From positions 52,541,365-52,605,364 of the forward strand of contig NC_092644.1 of the NCBI RefSeq assembly GCF_039555335.1: a DNA stretch of 64,000 nt, read 5' to 3'. A program made the position numbers and the translations under genes. Every line of letters starts with the position of its first letter. Positions within the stretch are counted from its first letter, which is position 1. Positions 59,643 through 64,000 of this stretch are shown here, one piece after another. The stretch comes from Amphiura filiformis (lineage: Eukaryota; Echinodermata; Ophiuroidea; Amphilepidida; Amphiuridae). The notes beneath the pieces are model-generated. The model searched no databases. It saw nothing but the letters and a program-made list of their open reading frames with translations, and was not told the DNA's origin.

Positions 59643-60336
59643 AGAACAAACAAGAGGTCGACGGTAAAATAGCACGTAAAGAATTGACAATCCATTATTC
59701 AATTATAGGAGAATACTCGATTTTGGTAAGTTATCTCATATCAGTTTAATAAGACATATATTAATATTTTGAAGCTATTTCATGCACGTCATTTATTCAA
59801 AATGACTAGTATAATGTGTTCAGCAGTGTTAAAAGAAAACTTAACAAACTTCGCCTTGGTTTGAAAAAAAATCACAATAAACCATACAAATAAAACTAAC
59901 AAGCTAATTTTGTATATTTGTTTATATGGTTGCGCTTTGTAGTCTTGAACAACGGTGTTATACTAACAAAATCCAATAAGGCATGCATCCCATGATGCAA
60001 TCACCCAGATATACGCACGGAATCCAGCAAAACCCCAGTGGCTATCGGTCAGTGATTCTTCGGTTGGCACAAGAGGGTCTAAGTTCGAATCCCGGGGGTA
60101 TCAAGTAGCTTCTTTATTCATCTTATCTCCTTTTTCGTTTCTTCTTCCCTTTCGATAGGAAAAACCCTTCGGGTGTTAGGGCTAAGCTAAAATAACAAAA
60201 GTAAACAATTCACATTTTTCACTGCTTTTGAGTCCGATATTTATTGGTTATGATTACGTGAGTGAAAGTGTTTTAATAATATTCGTTTGCTAACGGCCAT
60301 TTTGGAAATTATACTAGGTGGTGATTAGTGACTGTC

Positions 60337-60498
60337 ATGGATACACAGGACAATTCGATACAGATTATAAACAGTAATGAAGAGGCTAACCATGAAAATG
60401 CTGACGGGATCGTGCAGAATGTGACGAAAAAGAAGACCGTGATTTTTGATGTCGATGAACGGCCACCTTGGTACCTCGCAATTTCACTTGGATTTCAG
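60337..60498 (+). CDS. SLC23-like: SLC23 copy 2, exon 1
   Basis: MDTQDNSIQI ... [17 protein letters not shown] ... GFQ; 54 codons. The donor is gtattg. An in-frame GTG three codons upstream is not the start, because copy 1 aligns from this ATG. Confidence 0.
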
Positions 60499-63478
60499 GT
60501 ATTGGTATAGCTATAAGATAGTGTATATTCTGAACGGTTTTTTTCCCCGGGGGGGGGGGGCACTCGAATTTTTTTTGGTAGGGGTGTGCCACCGCCAGTT
60601 TCGCACTCGAGGTCTAAGGAACTGATCGGCCGGCTAAAACGGGGGTCTAGAGAACTGATTGGCCGGCCAAAAAGGGGGTCTTGGGAACTAATTAACCAGC
60701 CAAAAAGGGGGGGGTCTTGGGAACTGATCAGCCGCCAAAATCTGAAAATGGGGTCTCGGAACTAAACCATGCAGGCCAAACCAGGGCTCAATTTCGTTAC
60801 GTTTTTGCCACAGATTTTTGAAGGAATCGATTTCACTTTGATCAAGAAAATCATTAATGTAAAATTGGTCTGGGGTGGCCTACGATGGAAATCTCAGCAA
60901 AGCAAAACAGCATTCGGATCAAAATTACTAGACCCTGCAGACCTACCTATAGCCTACTGATAATTATAGCAGCAGCGAGCAGCATTACATATTAAGCCCA
61001 CCATAAAAACAAACCCACAAAAATATTTTTTCAGTGCCGTAATTACTAGAGAAAAACATTTAGGCTACATTGAACTGTCATGAGACGATTGAGTGAAGTG
61101 TGCAGCCATTCCACTATTGGCACTAAACCAGTAGATCGTAAATTACCTTTTAATTCACTGTTATGGCCAGCTGCAAGGCCGTGTACATAATTTTTTGAGG
61201 TACTTTTCCTTATATTTGGCAATTTTATTCCCAAAAGAGATCTCAAAATCATTTATTTCCAGCAAAATGTTTATCAGCTGAAGGCTTCGGCACTCGCCCG
61301 GCCGGCAGTGCTGCAATCACTGTTTACAATCAACCAACCAGTGTTGCCACTACTACAAAGTACAAGGAGCCCAAAATCCCGCCCAAAATCCACCTTATTC
61401 CTTACAATGTGTTTCTATGCTATGGGGAAGAAATTGATGGAAAATTCCCTTTGAAGCTTTTGGGCTCGAAATAGTGGGACAGAAAACACGCCAATCAAAA
61501 TGCCAATGAGAGCGGAGATCGGTGATCTGAGAGTCAAACGGCTAGAAAAAATGTTGGGCTTCAAGAGCGGCAATCAATGAATTTAGTGGGTCTAAGGAAC
61601 GGCTAGCGGCTCTGAAAAAGGGGGTCGTCGCCGCGGCACATACCCGTATAGCTGGGGAATGCGAGTGCCCCCCCCCCCGGTTTTTTTTTACAAATATACA
61701 AGAATGTGAATTGTTACTGTCGTATGGAATTTATAAAGGCGAAAATGTGGCGGACCTTTATATGGACGCCATGTCAGGAAGATCGAGAAGAGAAGAATGA
61801 GAAGTGGGCATTAGTGCGGATACAGATTTTAGTACTACCTTTATTGCACAAATACAATGTGATGCTGGGCCCCATTGACATCATCAGTAGCGGATCATAC
61901 CTAGCCAATGCCTAGCATACGGTTAGCACTCGAGCGCTAGCGGCTAAACCATAGCGTTACAGACCTGATCATTATGATTATCAACATAATCAACACTGAA
62001 CAGACTGTGCTTGCCAAATTTGTAGTCAAAGGGTGAAATACATGTATGATTACGCTTTAAATACGTGCATCACTATTTTGGCATTGAGGTCGATGTTCCA
62101 CGTTTTGCTTCAGGTAAACTTGGTCACCAACGATAGAAATGGTGCTGAACCATTTGGCTTCATCTGCAAATAATGCAATGCAGGTATCTGGCGAAAAAGA
62201 AGATGGCATGGCATTTATAAAAAAGAAAGAAAAATGAGTGTCACGGTATGTCATGAGAGGAGCACCTCATAACAACTCTACTATAGGGTATATGTATAGT
62301 ATATACCAAAATCTGTTATGCAATGTCCAAACTAAACTACAACATCAGGCAAAAAATCATGTTCATAATACAGTTCGTACACACAGTGCGGGACATTAAA
62401 ATAACCGACCGAGTAACTTTCGAAAGAGTGGCTCGCATTGGTAACGGTAACATAAGCGCTGTTATTAAACTTAAATCTAAAGTTGACTCATCTGTTTAAT
62501 GTTTAAGTTTTTATTTATACATCTATTTCAGCATTTTTTGACATTTTTTGGTTCGGGAATAACTCCACCGCTTCTACTTGCTGGTCCGCTATGTATGGAT
62601 CAAGACCCGCTAGCGGTTAGTCAACTGATATCGACTGCATTTTTCATAGAAGGAATTATCACCCTGCTGCAAGTTACGTTTGGCGTCAGGTACGTACATG
62701 TTATTCATATAAACCATATTCAAAATTTGGATAGGGTGAATCTATTTCTGAGTAGTATGACATCGTTATTGATGTCGCAGCGTACGTTTAAATCAAAGTA
62801 AACCAAGTTAGAGCAATATCCTATTGCCTTGCGTTCAGTATCCATTGATGAAATCTGTTCGGCTGTCATTGTATTATTCTTTTTGTTTCATGCATTTGGA
62901 GGGATCAACACATGAGATAATCAATAGCAATTGTCATTATTCACATTAGCGGTGATTATTCACTTAATTTCAAATTGAAACATGACCGACTCCAATAATA
63001 CCCCGCGTATGTATGTACATGTGTCCCCATTTCAAAGCATCCATTTTGTACTTGGCTTTCAATGTGTAAACCTGGGGCCGTGATTTCCAAAAATAAAAAT
63101 CGATTGATCTTACGTTTGATTTACCACACGTAAACCACCGGCATAAACCATATTTAATCAAATGCAAGGTGTAAATCTTTGTAAATTGATTATCATTGTA
63201 TTTTGGTACTTTTTATTCAAGGTTTGGTTACTTTTTATTTGTTAAGGTCCCTTATTGCGCATTTGACAGGTTAAATCTTTTTATCAACAGATGAACCTAA
63301 TTTATACAAGGTTAACTCGAAAAAACACACCAAATGATTGATCTATATTCACCAATGAAAATGAATATCGCCTTTTTTGTTTGTAGATTGCCCGTTGTTC
63401 AAGGAGGAAGTATCGCATTTCTTGTGCCAGCATTTGCCCTTCTGAATACTTATGGGGAATGTCCAGTCTCTATAACAC
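60337..63478 (+). CDS. SLC23-like: SLC23/NAT transporter, copy 2, exons 1-3, continues past the window
   Basis: Three exons (60337-60498, 62532-62689, 63387-63478) give the N-terminal third, residues 1-137. They have the same lengths and phases as copy 1 except for exon 2, which is intact here and reads [20 protein letters not shown] in frame. Exon 1 ends LAISLGFQ, so the TM1 QH pair is again split by the intron. Exon 3 reads [29 protein letters not shown]. It follows copy 1 by 3.7 kb in the same orientation, so is a tandem duplicate. Introns are much shorter (2.0 and 0.7 kb) than in copy 1. The NAT signature lies beyond the window, so the substrate cannot be guessed from it. Confidence 0.
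60546..61680. mobile_element. 1.1-kb MITE with C/G-run inverted ends in SLC23 copy 2 intron 1
   Basis: ccgggggggggggcactcg and cgagtgcccccccccccgg ends, both flanked by GGTTTTTT-type sequence, a possible 8-base duplication. Inside the left end, about four 38-base units (gggtcttgggaactgatc + ggccggccaaaaa) at 60610-60745. End structure resembles 55522-56094. Confidence 0.
61681..62531. other. SLC23 copy 2 intron 1, right part: no gene seen
   Basis: No recognisable exon or repeat end. Confidence 0.
62532..62689 (+). CDS. SLC23-like: SLC23 copy 2, exon 2
   Basis: Acceptor atctatttcag, donor gtacgt; 158 bases, both T-runs six long. Codes [20 protein letters not shown], then [20 protein letters not shown]. 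Confidence 0.
63387..63478 (+). CDS. SLC23-like: SLC23 copy 2, exon 3
   Basis: Acceptor ttgtttgtag, donor gtacgt; 92 bases. About 90% identical in bases to exon 3 of copy 1. Confidence 0.
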
Positions 63479-63873
63479 GTACGTAATTGCCTTACGTCAT
63501 AGAGGTATAGAAATGAAAATTTAAATTAAAGGGCATATATATTGCTCGGACAACATCATATCATTGGCAAGCTAATATTATGAGGACAATGAAAATGACT
63601 CATTGTTTTGAGAAAATAAGTCGCTTAAAATTCCGCAAAAACCAACTGTAAGCGGTGAGTTCCTTCGAATGAGACAGATTGGTCCTAGAAACTAGTGCGA
63701 TGTCATGAAATGAAGTGTGCCAGCTTTGAGAGAATGGACTGTCAAAACTCTCAATGCACAGAACGTATACTGGTTTTGTTATCAGAAAAAATGTGTGAAG
63801 TAAGAATTACAAATGTAATGGTTTTTACACATATGGATAAAATCAGGCCGCTGCATGTATTTTCATAGAAATT

Positions 63874-63905
<32 letters not shown>

Positions 63906-63966
63906 GTTGGTTGATTGATTGAGTGATTGATTGAATGATTGATTGATTGATTGAAGGATTGATTGA

Positions 63967-64000
<34 letters not shown>
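63874..64000. repeat. (GATT)n microsatellite at the window edge
   Basis: About 30 GATT units with ggtt and gagt variants, running off the end. Confidence 0.

Noticed and set aside
60040-60105. tRNA-like sequence with agttcgaatcccggggg
   Set aside because: B-box-like match, but no convincing A box or acceptor-stem pairing; perhaps a tRNA-SINE fossil.

Overview
This window looks like nuclear DNA from a marine deuterostome invertebrate, most likely an echinoderm or a close relative. That is inferred from four things: spliced animal genes with small exons and large introns; an AT-rich background scattered with fold-back DNA transposons and CR1/RTE-type LINEs; a LINE whose N-terminus carries an NPGP (2A-like) motif, as known from sea urchin and amphioxus LINEs; and the frequent 'aggcctat' word. 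Nothing in it is prokaryotic: there are no operons and no CRISPR array.

Three host genes can be assembled exon by exon. (1) A minus-strand SLC16/monocarboxylate-transporter-like MFS gene has exons 21482-21671, 4246-4386, 967-1761 and 408-535. It reads as a complete 417-residue protein, and its 17-kb first intron is full of transposons. (2) A plus-strand SLC23/NAT (nucleobase-ascorbate transporter) gene has twelve exons: 30461-30622, 32586-32744, 41449-41540, 43048-43109, 45639-45820, 48461-48581, 50219-50375, 51508-51761, 51971-52100, 53690-53833, 55004-55099 and 56356-56588. It would encode about 597 residues, but exon 2 is two bases short. (3) A second SLC23 gene starts at 60337, with exons 60337-60498, 62532-62689 and 63387-63478, and runs off the right edge. 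Exons 1-3 of the two SLC23 genes match in length and splice phase apart from the exon 2 indels, so they are a tandem head-to-tail duplication. The MCT gene and SLC23 copy 1 are divergently transcribed, with about 8.8 kb between their starts.

Most of the rest is mobile or repetitive. LINE pieces lie at 4469-4815 (-), about 5450-7452 (+), 10043-10352 (+), 23678-24320 (-), 34676-37546 (+), 37541-39148 (-) and 41975-42561 (-). Fold-back (inverted-repeat) elements include a TA-flanked mariner-like element (3071-4117), a 2.26-kb element with long arms (16949-19208), two TTAA-ended palindrome families present in several copies, elements with 7-8-base direct flanks (26522-26909, 55522-56094), and an almost loop-free 345-base palindrome (57767-58111). 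There is a tRNA-derived SINE in an (AAT)n array (54043-54418), a 55-base tandem array (12870-13222), a GGTCGACC-rich minisatellite (9600-9980), degenerate GTACCC and GGACTC hexamer arrays, and several simple repeats.

The transporters are plasma-membrane solute carriers. The NAT signature of SLC23 copy 1 starts with Q rather than the P of vertebrate ascorbate transporters, which hints at nucleobase transport. No new defence or signalling system was found. The most interesting items are the 2A-like LINE leader, the tandem SLC23 pair with its exon 2 lesion, and the unclassified long-arm fold-back element with its nested relatives.
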